This document shows positions 53,781 to 62,986 of a DNA stretch of 64,000 nt, piece after piece (position 1 is the first letter of the stretch; every line of letters begins with the position of its first letter). The notes under the pieces are model-generated. The model worked only from the letters and a program-made list of their open reading frames with translations. It ran no database searches and was not told where the DNA came from. The translations under genes were made by a program, and so were the position numbers. This DNA is from Caldicellulosiruptor changbaiensis (GTDB taxonomy: Bacteria > Bacillota > Thermoanaerobacteria > Caldicellulosiruptorales > Caldicellulosiruptoraceae), in contig NZ_CP034791.1 of assembly GCF_003999255.1 (NCBI RefSeq), positions 577,001-641,000 of the forward strand, in the 5' to 3' direction.

Positions 53781-55562
53781 ATGCTGACATTGCAGGAAAA
53801 ACTTGCAAACCTTCCGACAACTCCAGGCGTTTATATAATGAAAGATGAGAATGGAAAGGTTATATATGTGGGCAAGGCGGTCAACTTGCGAAACAGGGTA
53901 AGACAGTATTTTCAAAACTCCGACATGACGCCCAAAACAAGGCTTATGGTAAAAAAAATTAAAGACTTTGAGTATATTGTTACAGACACAGAGGTTGAAG
54001 CTTTGATTTTAGAGTGCAATCTAATCAAAGAATACAGGCCAAAGTACAATGTGCTTTTACGAGATGACAAGAACTATCAGTATATTAAAATTACGAATGA
54101 GATGTTTCCAAGACTTGTCACAACAAGAAAGGTTGAAAAAGACGGCGCAAAGTATTTTGGACCATATGTAAGCGGGTATTCTGTTAAGCAGACAATTGAG
54201 CTTTTAAAAAGCCTTTTTATGCTGAGGACCTGCAAAAGAAAGTTTCCTGACCAGCTTGGCAAGGGCAGACCTTGCTTGAATTTTTATATAGAAAGGTGTC
54301 TTGGGGTTTGCAAAGGGGATATTCCTGAAGAAGAATATCAAAAACTTGTTGAAAAGGCAGTAAAAGTGCTAAGTGGTAAAGGTGATGAGATTGTTGAAGA
54401 GCTGAAAAAGAAGATGTTTGAGTATGCAGACAATCTCATGTTTGAAAAGGCTCAAGAGATAAAGAACAAGATTACAAGCCTTGAGCAGATTATTACAAAA
54501 CAGAAGGTTATTTATGCTGATGATAGAAGCGAGGATGTGATAAACTATGCAGAGGATTCTTCCAACATTTGCATAGTTGTTTTGATAATCAGAAATGGAA
54601 AGCTAATCAATAAAGAGGAATTTGTTTTAAAAAATGATGAAGAGGTATTTGAAAGGTTTTTAGAGCAGTACTACTCAGATGTTGTGGCTGTCCCAAAAGA
54701 GATTATACTTCCACACGAGGTTGGAAATGGCGAGAATATAGAAAAGATGATTGAAAAGCTATACGGTTTTAAAGCTAAAATTGTTGTTCCAAAACAAGGT
54801 GAGAAAAAACAGCTTCTTGAGATGGCAAAAAAGAACGCAGAGATTTCGCTTGTCAATAAACAGAGGATAGAAAACTATTACATTGAAGCTCTTTTACGCC
54901 TCAAAAACATGCTCAATATAGATCATGACATAGAAAAGATAGAAAGTTATGACATCTCTAATCTTGCGGGGGCTGACAATGTTGGAACACTTGTTGTATT
55001 TGAGGAAGGTAAATTTAACAAGGACCTTTACAGAAAGTTTAAGATAAAGAGCTTTGAAGGTCAGGATGATATAAGAAGCGTGAAGGAGGTTTTGACAAGA
55101 AGATTTACAAACCTTGAGAAACATGGCCGCTTACCAGACCTCATTTTAATAGATGGTGGACAAAACCAGGTAAATGCTGCAGTTGAGGTTTTGAGGTCTT
55201 TAGGTTTTAATATTCCAGTTGCTGGTATGGTCAAAGATGACAGGCACAAGACAAGGGATTTAATTTATAATGGTCAAGAGCTTAGTATCCAAAAAGATGG
55301 TCTTGTTTTCAAATTAATTTCTACAATCCAAGAAGAGACTCACAGGTTTGCAGTGAAATATCACAGAGAACTGAGGAAAAAACACCTTTATGAGTCTATA
55401 CTTGACGAGATTGAAGGGATTGGCGAAAAGAGAAAACTCAAGCTTTTCAGAACATTTGGTTCTATAGATAATCTGAGAAAGGCAAGCATAGAAGAGATTG
55501 TGAAGGCTGCTGATATTCCGTATGATGTTGCACTAAAGATAAAAGAAAAGATTGGCATTTAA
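53781..55562 (+). CDS. uvrC: Excinuclease ABC subunit C
   Basis: 593 residues, nucleotide excision repair. The N-terminal GIY-YIG nuclease (TTPGVYIMKDENGKVIYVGKA) makes the 3' incision; the UVR domain (EYADNLMFEKAQEIKNKITS) contacts UvrB; the C-terminal RNase H-like nuclease (YDISNLAGADNVGTLVVFEEG, LILIDGGQNQVNAA) makes the 5' incision; two helix-hairpin-helix motifs end the protein (GIGEKRKLKLFRTFGS). Cys-rich region present (RTCKRKFPDQLGKGRPCLNF, ERCLGVCKG). ATG after GAAGGAGAGG. Complete. Confidence 0.95.
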   Translation: MLTLQEKLANLPTTPGVYIMKDENGKVIYVGKAVNLRNRVRQYFQNSDMTPKTRLMVKKIKDFEYIVTDTEVEALILECNLIKEYRPKYNVLLRDDKNYQYIKITNEMFPRLVTTRKVEKDGAKYFGPYVSGYSVKQTIELLKSLFMLRTCKRKFPDQLGKGRPCLNFYIERCLGVCKGDIPEEEYQKLVEKAVKVLSGKGDEIVEELKKKMFEYADNLMFEKAQEIKNKITSLEQIITKQKVIYADDRSEDVINYAEDSSNICIVVLIIRNGKLINKEEFVLKNDEEVFERFLEQYYSDVVAVPKEIILPHEVGNGENIEKMIEKLYGFKAKIVVPKQGEKKQLLEMAKKNAEISLVNKQRIENYYIEALLRLKNMLNIDHDIEKIESYDISNLAGADNVGTLVVFEEGKFNKDLYRKFKIKSFEGQDDIRSVKEVLTRRFTNLEKHGRLPDLILIDGGQNQVNAAVEVLRSLGFNIPVAGMVKDDRHKTRDLIYNGQELSIQKDGLVFKLISTIQEETHRFAVKYHRELRKKHLYESILDEIEGIGEKRKLKLFRTFGSIDNLRKASIEEIVKAADIPYDVALKIKEKIGI

Positions 55563-55616
55563 AAACTATTTTGAAAAGGATAAAAACTAACTGAAATGAA
55601 AGGATGAGATGAAAAG

Positions 55617-56549
55617 TTGTTCTACACAACAGTTGGGAAGATAATAAAGGAACTAAATTTAGAGTGTTTGACAGAGATACCTAATATAGAAGAGAGAAAG
55701 ATTAAGGACATGAACCTAAACCGTCCAGCTCTTCAGCTTATGGGATTTTTTGAATATTTTGATGAGCAACGTGTTCAAATTATAGGTGTCTCTGAGATGG
55801 CATATTTGAAGACAATGACAAAAACACAGAGAAGAAACGCAATTGAAAAACTTTTTCAAAGAGACATCCCCTGTGTGATAATTACATCAAACCAGGAGCC
55901 ATTTGATGAGTTTTTAGAATTTTCTAAGAAGTATGGAATTCCTCTTTTGAGAACAAGTGAGGTTACAACCAGGTTTATGACAAACCTCAGCACGTTCTTG
56001 ACACATGAGCTTGCACCAAGGATAACTCGTCATGGCACACTTGTAAATGTGTATGGTGAGGGTGTTTTGATGCTTGGGGAAAGCGGTGTTGGAAAGAGCG
56101 AGACTGCTTTGGAACTTGTAAAAAGAGGTCATATTTTGGTTGCAGACGATGCAGTTGAGATAAGAAAAGTCTCTGAAAAGACCCTTGTTGGCGAAGCTCC
56201 AGAGATTATCAGGCACTTGATAGAGATAAGAGGAATTGGCATTTTGGATGTGAAAAACCTTTTTGGCGTTGGTTGTGTAAAAGACTCTGAGAGAATCGAC
56301 CTTGTAATACAACTGGAAACCTGGAAGACTGACAAAGAATATGAACGACTTGGTCTTCATGACCAATACATAGAGATATTGGGGATAAAAGTGCCTACGC
56401 TTGTGATACCAGTTCGGCCAGGAAGGAATTTGGCAATAATTGTTGAGGTTGCTGCGATGAACAATAGGCAAAAGAAGATGGGTTATAACGCTGCAAAAGC
56501 TCTGACAGAGAGGCTCCAGAGCCAGATGAGTAGAAACGGGAATGAATAA
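55617..56549 (+). CDS. hprK: HPr kinase/phosphorylase
   Basis: 310 residues. Phosphorylates Ser46 of HPr and Crh and reverses it with phosphate. Walker [15 protein letters not shown], the HPrK signature [15 protein letters not shown], and the N-terminal domain ([15 protein letters not shown]). The Crh-like protein at 29175 retains Ser46 and so is a likely substrate. Start TTG 55617 is chosen because the ATG eight bases upstream is out of frame; AAAGGATGAG lies before it. Typical full length. Confidence 0.93.
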   Translation: MFYTTVGKIIKELNLECLTEIPNIEERKIKDMNLNRPALQLMGFFEYFDEQRVQIIGVSEMAYLKTMTKTQRRNAIEKLFQRDIPCVIITSNQEPFDEFLEFSKKYGIPLLRTSEVTTRFMTNLSTFLTHELAPRITRHGTLVNVYGEGVLMLGESGVGKSETALELVKRGHILVADDAVEIRKVSEKTLVGEAPEIIRHLIEIRGIGILDVKNLFGVGCVKDSERIDLVIQLETWKTDKEYERLGLHDQYIEILGIKVPTLVIPVRPGRNLAIIVEVAAMNNRQKKMGYNAAKALTERLQSQMSRNGNE

Positions 56550-56579
56550 AAGTAGCAAAAAATATGGCAGGTGTTTTTT

Positions 56580-56978
56580 ATGGAAGCAGAACTGAACAAG
56601 GGTTATACTTACAGGGACTATGTGTCATTGAATGACAGGAAAAGGTATGAACTCATAAATGGTGAACTTTATCTTTTAGCATCACCCTCTGAAATTCATC
56701 AGAGGGTTGTAGGTAACCTATTTGGTCTTTTGTGGCAGTTTTTTAGGGACAAGCCTTGTAATGTATACATCGCACCTTTTGATGTTTTATTTGGTGAGGA
56801 AGAAGAGCTTGATGTCAAGACAGTTTTGCAGCCAGACATTTTTGTTGTTTGTGATAAGAGCAAGTTAGATAGCAAAAGGTATTGCAAAGGTGCACCTGAT
56901 TTTGTTATAGAGGTTTTATCACCGTCGAGTGTGACAGCTGATTTTGTACTCAAATACAATATTTATGAAAGATATAGT
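56580..56978 (+). pseudogene. Uma2-family gene, 5' part (split by IS)
   Basis: Uma2-type PD-(D/E)XK-like fold (PF05685): KRYELINGELYLLASPSEIH, VLQPDIFVVCDKSKL, and GAPDFVIEVLSPSS with the catalytic Asp, Glu. The frame ends at a TAG supplied by the IS. Together with 58094-58269 it gives the normal length of about 190 residues. Family role unknown; possibly a nuclease. ATG 56580 follows GGCAGGTG. Confidence 0.85.
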
Positions 56979-58093
56979 TAGGTTGTTGAATAAAAAATAT
57001 TACCAACAATACATAAAATAAACAAAAGTTATTGATTCCATTCATAAGCGAAAGAAAACTTCTTACCTTCTAACTTTCTAAGAAGTTGCTCAAATAGAAA
57101 AGTAATTAGTATCCAATCAATATACCTTTTATAATTTCTAAATCCCTTGAGCCTCACATTCTCAAGATTATATTCACCTTTTAATTTGCTAAATAGTCTT
57201 TCAATCTTTGTTCTCTGCTTGTATAGCTTTTTACCCTCTTCAGTTTCTAAAAATCTTATGTTCTTGCTTCTAAAACTATTGCTAACATTGTTTTTATTTT
57301 TCATGTTTCTTTTGTTTATCCCAGCAACAAATTTAACTTTAAGCTCATTTGCTATATTAAACCATCTGCTACAATCGTATCCCGCATCTGCTAATACAAT
57401 CTCACAGCCAAAGCCCCATGCCCTATACAAAAGCTCTTCTTGTCTTGAGTCATGTTCATTTGCCCCTGTTAAAATCCAGAAAAGTGGTATTACTTCTTCT
57501 TTACCTGTACACAAAAGATGTAATTTGTATCCCCTGAAAAATCCTATTGTAATATGTATACCTATTTTTGCTTCTGAATCATTTTTGGCACTTCTCAGCG
57601 GCGTAGAGTCTACTATCGCTATACTCATATCAGGTTCTATCTTAGCTATTAATATGTCTTTTATATCTTGCATGTATTCTTTTTCTATTTTTCTTGACAA
57701 CTTTGCAAAATATGAATAGTCCGGACTTTCTTCTATACCTACTACTTGCTTAAACTCTGTGTCTTGATTTATTCGATATTCTAATTCTCTGAAACTCTTT
57801 ATCCCCTTTTTAACTTTATAAACCAAACAAGCTATTATCTGAAACAGATTAAATTTCCTCGGTCGTCCCCTTCTATTTTGCTTTATCTTCCTCGATAAAA
57901 CTTCAGTAACCTTTTTTATTACAAAAAGCAGCTTTAAAAATTTCTTATTTTGTGCTTTAATATTCTTAGTCATCTTTTTCCCCCTTGTGTTTTGTTGTGG
58001 TTTTCTCTTAAATTAAAATTATAACACAAGGGGGCTTTTTTCTTTTGTTACTATGTTTACTCTATATGGTTATTTCTTTTATTCAACAACCTC
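56979..58093 (-). mobile_element. Insertion sequence, copy C
   Basis: Ends TAGGTTGTTGAATAAAA and TTCAACAACCTC, about 1.11 kb, with transposase on the minus strand. Flanked by an 11-bp duplication AAAGATATAGT (56968-56978 and 58094-58104). Transposase identical to copy A, so the two copies moved recently. Confidence 0.93.
57029..57973 (-). CDS. DDE transposase, IS copy C
   Basis: 314 residues, identical in sequence to the copy A transposase (14069-15013). Catalytic Asp, Asp, Glu motifs intact (IAIVDSTPLRS, VLADAGYDCSR, YKQRTKIERLFSKLK). Encoded opposite to the interrupted Uma2 gene. The plus-strand frames overlapping it are shadows. Confidence 0.93.
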   Translation of the reverse strand: MTKNIKAQNKKFLKLLFVIKKVTEVLSRKIKQNRRGRPRKFNLFQIIACLVYKVKKGIKSFRELEYRINQDTEFKQVVGIEESPDYSYFAKLSRKIEKEYMQDIKDILIAKIEPDMSIAIVDSTPLRSAKNDSEAKIGIHITIGFFRGYKLHLLCTGKEEVIPLFWILTGANEHDSRQEELLYRAWGFGCEIVLADAGYDCSRWFNIANELKVKFVAGINKRNMKNKNNVSNSFRSKNIRFLETEEGKKLYKQRTKIERLFSKLKGEYNLENVRLKGFRNYKRYIDWILITFLFEQLLRKLEGKKFSFAYEWNQ

Positions 58094-58269
58094 AAAGATA
58101 TAGTGTTAAAGAGTACTGGATTGTAAGCCCTGATGAAGAAAAAATAATTGTTTTTAGAAAAGAAAGTGAGGGTAAGTTTGGGAAAGCTATAATATATGAA
58201 AAAGGCAATATTATATCTACCACTTTATTTGAAGGTCTTTTGATAGATGTTGATGAGGTGTTCAAATGA
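58094..58269 (+). pseudogene. Uma2-family gene, 3' part
   Basis: Continues the broken gene with RYSVKEYWIVSPDEEKIIVF and the C-terminal beta strands, to a stop at 58269. The frame is open back into the IS end (MVISFIQQP), without a ribosome site. The YWIV-type strand with the conserved Lys is the third motif of the Uma2 fold. Confidence 0.83.
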
Positions 58270-58312
58270 GATCATTTTATATATTGTAACACATTTGCTT
58301 TGGCTTTTAAAG

Positions 58313-58341
58313 TTGAAAAAACTGAAAAATTATTATATTAT
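58313..58341 (+). promoter_or_regulatory. Promoter of isomerase-PHP-aldolase genes
   Basis: TTGAAA (58313-58318), 17-bp spacer, TATTAT (58336-58341), 38 bp before the start codon of the isomerase gene. Confidence 0.6.
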
Positions 58342-58379
58342 GAAATAGAAAAATTTAAAGAAAGGAGAAATGAAGAGCC

Positions 58380-59444
58380 ATGCTTGATAACTTAGAGATG
58401 ATTGCACAAAACGACCCAAGCGGTATGTTTGAAGCAGTTTATAATCTTCCTGAACAGATTCAAAAGGCTTATGAAATAGGGAAAAATATCAGCGTGGATA
58501 TCAAGGCAGAGGATATAGATAAAGTTGTAATCACTGGACTTGGCGGTTCTGCAATAGGCGGGAATCTCGTAAGAGTGTTTGTCTTAGATCAGTGCAAGGT
58601 ACCTGTAATTGTTAACAGGGACTATGTACTTCCTGCATATGTCAACTCTAAAACACTTGTGATTGCATCAAGCTATTCAGGAAATACAGAAGAGACACTT
58701 TCTGCTTACCAGGATGCAAAAGCAAAGGGTGCAAAGATAATTGCTATCACAACAGGCGGAAAGCTAAAAGAGATGGCTGAGAAGGACGGATATTATGTAA
58801 TCACCATTCCTGGTGGGCTTCAACCGCGAGCAGCACTTGGATATTCATTTATCCCGCTTTTGATGCTTTTTGTAAAAATTGGACTGATTCCTCCTGTTGA
58901 TGACCAGATTGAAGAAACAATAAAAGTTCTGAGCGACCTCAGAGAAAGGTACAAACCAGAGGTACCAGAGGAAAAGAATTTGGCAAAAAGGCTTACTTTA
59001 AAGCTGTGGAATAAACTACCAATTATATATGGAATTAGCGGTACAACAGAGGTTATTGCAGAGAGATGGAAAGGCCAAATATGTGAGAACTCAAAATCAC
59101 CTGCATATTTCAATGTCTTTTCTGAACTGAACCACAACGAGATAGTTGGAACAGAGTCGCCAAAACACATCTTAGGGCTTTTTGAAATTGTAATGCTTCA
59201 TGATGTTGAAGACCACAAAAGAAATGCAATTAGAATGGACATCACAAAAGATTTGGTAAAAGGTGTTGTATCTGGCGTAAACGACATATATTCAATAGGA
59301 AATTCAAGACTTGCAAGGATGTTTTCACTGATTTATCTTGGAGATTATGTATCGCTGTATCTTGCAACACTTTATCAAAACGATCCAACTCCTGTTAAAA
59401 AGATTGATATTTTAAAGAACAAGCTTGCAGAGATAAAGGACTAA
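58380..59444 (+). CDS. Bifunctional phosphoglucose/phosphomannose isomerase
   Basis: 354 residues, two SIS sugar-isomerase domains. GLGGSAIGGNLVRVFV and SSYSGNTEETLSAYQDA are the phospho-sugar pockets; ICENSKSPAYFNVFSELNHNEIVG contains the catalytic Glu and His; it fits the TIGR02128 group that interconverts glucose-6-phosphate, mannose-6-phosphate and fructose-6-phosphate. Found in archaea and some thermophilic bacteria as a substitute for the normal PGI. Starts at ATG behind AAAGGAG. Same-strand PHP and aldolase genes follow. Confidence 0.92.
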   Translation: MLDNLEMIAQNDPSGMFEAVYNLPEQIQKAYEIGKNISVDIKAEDIDKVVITGLGGSAIGGNLVRVFVLDQCKVPVIVNRDYVLPAYVNSKTLVIASSYSGNTEETLSAYQDAKAKGAKIIAITTGGKLKEMAEKDGYYVITIPGGLQPRAALGYSFIPLLMLFVKIGLIPPVDDQIEETIKVLSDLRERYKPEVPEEKNLAKRLTLKLWNKLPIIYGISGTTEVIAERWKGQICENSKSPAYFNVFSELNHNEIVGTESPKHILGLFEIVMLHDVEDHKRNAIRMDITKDLVKGVVSGVNDIYSIGNSRLARMFSLIYLGDYVSLYLATLYQNDPTPVKKIDILKNKLAEIKD

Positions 59445-59486
59445 AAAAGTCTTTTGAAAAAATTTTTAGCTGAGAGCTGATCAGAA

Positions 59487-60206
59487 ATGTTTTTAGAAGT
59501 AGAGACGCACTGCCATACAATTGCAAGTGGTCATGCCTACAATACTTTAGAAGAAATGGTTACTGAAGCCAAAAATAAAGGTTTAAAAGGCATTTGTATT
59601 ACTGACCACGGCCCTGAGATGCCAGGGTCGTGCAGCAGTTTATATTTTTACAATTTAGTTGTTGTACCAAGAAAGATTGATGGTATAATGGTATTTAGAG
59701 GATGCGAAGCAAATATTATTGATTATGAAGGCAGTATAGATCTCCCAGAAAGTGCCCTGCAAAGACTTGATTTTGTAATTGCAAGTCTGCATGATGTTTG
59801 TATCCCACCCGGGACGATTTCGGACCATACCAGGGCGTTGATAGGCGCCATCAAAAATCCAAATATACTCTGTATCGGGCATCCAGGAAATCCTTTGTAT
59901 GAGATTGACAAAGAAGCTGTTGTTAAGGCTGCAAAGGAGCATAATAAGGCTATTGAGATAAACAATGCGTCGTTTTATGTGAGAGAAAAAAGCAGGGAAA
60001 ACTGTATAGAAATTTTAAAGCTTTGCAAGAAGTATGGTGTTTACATTGCAATGGGCTCAGATGCACATTTTAAGACAGATATTGCAAGGTGTGATGTTAC
60101 CCAAAAATTAATTGAGGAATATGAGTTTCCACACGAGCTCATAGTCAACAAAAGCCTTGAGAACTTTTTGGAGTTCTTAAGGCTTCATGGAAAAAATATT
60201 GAGTAA
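59487..60206 (+). CDS. PHP-domain phosphatase (YcdX-like)
   Basis: 239 residues. PHP metal motifs: VETHCHTIASGHAYNT, GICITDHGPEMPG, RGCEANI, ASLHDVCIPPG, IGHPGNPLYEID and MGSDAHFKTDIA. Trinuclear-metal phosphoesterases of the YcdX type or the histidinol-phosphatase type. Context of an isomerase and an aldolase suggests central carbon metabolism, but the substrate cannot be named. ATG is preceded by no strong Shine-Dalgarno site. Confidence 0.87.
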   Translation: MFLEVETHCHTIASGHAYNTLEEMVTEAKNKGLKGICITDHGPEMPGSCSSLYFYNLVVVPRKIDGIMVFRGCEANIIDYEGSIDLPESALQRLDFVIASLHDVCIPPGTISDHTRALIGAIKNPNILCIGHPGNPLYEIDKEAVVKAAKEHNKAIEINNASFYVREKSRENCIEILKLCKKYGVYIAMGSDAHFKTDIARCDVTQKLIEEYEFPHELIVNKSLENFLEFLRLHGKNIE

Positions 60207-60233
60207 TTAACTTTAAAAGGAGGTAAAGTTGAA

Positions 60234-61205
60234 ATGCCACTTGTAACAACTAAAGAGATGTTTAAAAAGGCTGCTGAGGGGAAGTATGCAATTGGAGCGT
60301 TTAATGTCAACAATATGGAGATAATTCAGGGGATTGTTGAGGCAGCAAAGGAGGAACAAGCACCTTTAATTTTGCAGGTCTCAGCAGGAGCAAGAAAATA
60401 TGCAAAACACGTCTATCTTGTAAAACTTGTTGAGGCAGCTTTGGAAGACTCTGGTGATCTGCCGATTGCACTTCACCTTGACCATGGCGAGGACTTTGAG
60501 ATTTGCAAAACGTGCATTGACGGCGGATTCACATCTGTTATGATTGATGGCTCACGTCTTCCGTTTGAGGAGAACATTGCCCTCACAAAGAAAGTTGTTG
60601 AATATGCGCATGAGAGGGGAGTTGTTGTTGAGGCAGAGCTTGGAAAACTTGCCGGCATTGAGGACAATGTAAAGGTTGCAGAGCATGAGGCAATATTTAC
60701 AGACCCTGACCAAGCAGCAGAGTTTGTTGAGCGAACAGGTGTAGACTCATTGGCAGTTGCAATTGGAACAAGCCATGGAGCATACAAGTTCAAGGGCGAA
60801 CCGAGGCTTGACTTTGAAAGGCTTCAGAGAATAGTAGAAAAGCTTCCAAAAGATTTTCCAATTGTTCTTCACGGTGCATCGTCAGTTTTGCCAGAATTTG
60901 TTGAGATGTGCAACAAGTACGGTGGTAACATCCCCGGGGCAAAAGGTGTGCCAGAGGAGATGCTAAGAAAGGCTGCTGAGCTTGGTGTGAGAAAGATTAA
61001 CATTGACACAGACTTAAGACTTGCAATGACAGCAGCGATACGAAAACATCTCTTTGAGCATCCTGACCACTTTGACCCAAGACAGTACCTCAAAGATGGT
61101 AGAGAGGCAATAAAAGAGATGGTCAAGCACAAGCTCAGAAATGTTTTGGGCTGTAGTGGCAAGGCTCCAGAGATACTTGAAGAGATTAAGAAGAACAGAG
61201 GCTAA
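60234..61205 (+). CDS. fba: Class II fructose-bisphosphate aldolase
   Basis: 323 residues. Zinc-dependent aldolase of glycolysis and gluconeogenesis. GAFNVNNMEIIQGIVEAA at the start, ALHLDHGEDFE (first zinc His and catalytic Asp), VVEAELGKLAG, GTSHGAYKF and IVLHGASSVL (further zinc His), and KINIDTDLRLAMT for phosphate binding. Length and motifs are typical of the Fba/GatY class IIb group. AAAAGGAGG lies upstream. A terminator follows. Confidence 0.94.
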   Translation: MPLVTTKEMFKKAAEGKYAIGAFNVNNMEIIQGIVEAAKEEQAPLILQVSAGARKYAKHVYLVKLVEAALEDSGDLPIALHLDHGEDFEICKTCIDGGFTSVMIDGSRLPFEENIALTKKVVEYAHERGVVVEAELGKLAGIEDNVKVAEHEAIFTDPDQAAEFVERTGVDSLAVAIGTSHGAYKFKGEPRLDFERLQRIVEKLPKDFPIVLHGASSVLPEFVEMCNKYGGNIPGAKGVPEEMLRKAAELGVRKINIDTDLRLAMTAAIRKHLFEHPDHFDPRQYLKDGREAIKEMVKHKLRNVLGCSGKAPEILEEIKKNRG

Positions 61206-61247
61206 AGTTGGTTTTTGGCAAGTAAAGTGAATTTTTGTTTAAAAGCA

Positions 61248-61280
61248 GAAAGAGGCTAAAAGAAAGGGCCTCTTTTTTCT
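61248..61280 (+). terminator. Terminator after fba
   Basis: AAAGAGGC (61249-61256) pairs with GCCTCTTT (61268-61275), followed by TTTCTTTTTT. Confidence 0.8.
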
Positions 61281-61291
61281 TTTTTGTAAAA

Positions 61292-61320
61292 TTGTATTGT
61301 TCAATAGTTTGTGATAAAAT
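61292..61320 (+). promoter_or_regulatory. Promoter of the SCIFF peptide gene
   Basis: TTGTAT (61292-61297), 17-bp spacer, TAAAAT (61315-61320), about 65 bp before the peptide start. Confidence 0.6.
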
Positions 61321-61385
61321 ACTATGTGTTATTTTATAAAATTCCTTTTAGAAAACCATTTTATGAAGGAGGTTATAAGAAAAAG

Positions 61386-61529
61386 ATGAAGCATATTAAG
61401 GTTATTGCAAAGAATGCTCTTTCCAGAACAGTTATAAATGGCGGTTGTGGTGAGTGCCAGGCATCTTGTCAGTCTGCTTGCAAAACATCTTGCACAGTTG
61501 GAAATCAAGTTTGCAGAAACAAAAAGTAA
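61386..61529 (+). CDS. scfA: SCIFF ranthipeptide precursor
   Basis: 47 residues with six cysteines in the C-terminal half: NGGCGECQASCQSACKTSC, then VGNQVC. This matches the six-cysteines-in-forty-five (SCIFF) family, substrates of a radical SAM enzyme that links Cys sulfur to the side-chain carbon of neighbouring residues. The leader MKHIKVIAKNALSRTVI is the conserved recognition part. ATG 61386 after AAGGAGG; the in-frame start at 61311 is upstream of that site and not needed. The maturase follows. Biological role of SCIFF remains unknown; quorum or redox signalling has been proposed. Confidence 0.93.
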   Translation: MKHIKVIAKNALSRTVINGGCGECQASCQSACKTSCTVGNQVCRNKK

Positions 61530-61550
61530 TTTTTGAAAAACAAGGGATAT

Positions 61551-61580
61551 GGGCTGTCAATTGAAGATTTGAGGCAGCCC
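61551..61580 (+). promoter_or_regulatory. Hairpin between SCIFF peptide and maturase genes
   Basis: GGGCTGTC (61551-61558) pairs with GGCAGCCC (61573-61580), one G-U pair. No T-tract follows at once, so it may be a partial terminator or an RNA processing/stability element that makes more peptide than maturase. Confidence 0.4.
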
Positions 61581-61624
61581 GGTCTTGCTATTTAATCTTT
61601 TATGGGAGGAAAAATCTTTTTAAG

Positions 61625-62986
61625 ATGATTCACGCTTTTAAAAAATTTGGTCTGAATATTGTTTTAGACGTTGCCTCTGGTTCAATCTTTACTGTGGACG
61701 ATGTTGCATTTGAAGTGATAAAGTATTTTGACAAAAACAAAACATTCAATGGAGTATATGACAATCTAAATTTTGGCAGGCATGAGATTGAAGAAGCAGT
61801 AAGTGAAGTGAAACATCTCATTGAAGAAGGAGTCTTATTTACTGAAGATGAGTATAAGGATTTGAATCTAATTGAAAAAAGAAATCCTGTTATAAAGGCT
61901 CTTTGTCTTCACGTTTCGCACGACTGTGATTTAAGGTGCAAGTACTGTTTTGCTTCAGCAGGGAGTTTCAAACAGGAAAGAAAGCTTATGAGTTTTGATG
62001 TTGGGAAAAAGGCAATTGACTTTTTGCTCAAAAACTCTGGTTCAAGGAAGAATTTAGAGGTTGACTTTTTTGGTGGAGAGCCTCTTTTGAATTTTGAGAT
62101 AGTCAAAAAGATTGTTGAGTATGCAAGAGAAGAAGAGAAGAAGTTTGGCAAGCATATATCATTTACACTGACAACAAATGCAACCGCTCTTAATGATGAA
62201 ATTATTGAATACTTGAATGAGAATATGGAAAATGTTGTATTGAGCCATGATGGAAGACCTGAAATAAATGATTTTATGAGAATTGACAAAGAAGGCAGAG
62301 GCACTTATGACTTGATTACACAGAATATTTTGAAGTTTATACAAAAACGAAATGGGAAAACTTATTATGTGAGAGGAACATTTACTTCAAAAAACCTCGA
62401 CTTTTCAAAAGATGTTTTACACCTTTACAATCTTGGTATAAGAGAGATTTCTGTTGAACCTGTTGTTTTAGACGAGAAAAGTCCATGGGCTATTTTGCCA
62501 CAGCATGTAGAAAGGATAAAAGAAGAGTATGATATCTTGGCACAAGAGTATGTAAACGCGAAACTAAAAGGGGAAGGATTTAATTTCTTCCATTTCAATA
62601 TAGACCTTACTGGTGGGCCGTGTGTTTCAAAACGCTTAAGCGGCTGTGGTGCTGGGTTTGAATATGTTGCAATTGACCCTGACGGAAATATCTTTCCTTG
62701 TCATCAATTTGTTGACAAGCCGCAGTTTAAACTTGGAACAGTGTTTGATGGGATTACACGGGCTGATTTAGTTGAAGAGTTTAAGAAAAACAATGTATAT
62801 GAAAAAGAGGAGTGCTCAAACTGCTGGGCAAGGTTTTCCTGCAGTGGAGGGTGTGCTGCTGCAAATTACAATATGTGTGGTGATATCAAAAAATCGTATA
62901 CCGTCTCTTGTGAACTTGAAAGAAAGAGGGTGGAGGTTGCAATAGCTGCAAAACTATACCTTATGGAAAAGGGGATTGAAAATTAA
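61625..62986 (+). CDS. scfB: SCIFF maturase, radical SAM/SPASM enzyme
   Basis: 453 residues. Radical SAM motif HDCDLRCKYCFASAG (CxxxCxxC) and FFGGEPLLNF; an N-terminal peptide-recognition (RRE-like) part from residue 1-90; a C-terminal SPASM/twitch section with cysteines CGAGFEYVAIDPDGNIFPC, CSNCWARFSCSGGC and later. Fits CteB/ScfB-type enzymes that install thioether bonds in SCIFF. GGGAGG is about 17 bp from the ATG, a wide spacing. Next to its substrate gene; no dedicated exporter in view. Confidence 0.93.
   Translation: MIHAFKKFGLNIVLDVASGSIFTVDDVAFEVIKYFDKNKTFNGVYDNLNFGRHEIEEAVSEVKHLIEEGVLFTEDEYKDLNLIEKRNPVIKALCLHVSHDCDLRCKYCFASAGSFKQERKLMSFDVGKKAIDFLLKNSGSRKNLEVDFFGGEPLLNFEIVKKIVEYAREEEKKFGKHISFTLTTNATALNDEIIEYLNENMENVVLSHDGRPEINDFMRIDKEGRGTYDLITQNILKFIQKRNGKTYYVRGTFTSKNLDFSKDVLHLYNLGIREISVEPVVLDEKSPWAILPQHVERIKEEYDILAQEYVNAKLKGEGFNFFHFNIDLTGGPCVSKRLSGCGAGFEYVAIDPDGNIFPCHQFVDKPQFKLGTVFDGITRADLVEEFKKNNVYEKEECSNCWARFSCSGGCAAANYNMCGDIKKSYTVSCELERKRVEVAIAAKLYLMEKGIEN

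Noticed and set aside
57147..57719. 190-residue open frame antisense to the copy C transposase (also in copy A at 14323-14895)
   Set aside because: It mirrors the conserved transposase codons, has no ribosome site and is broken differently in copy B; a shadow frame.
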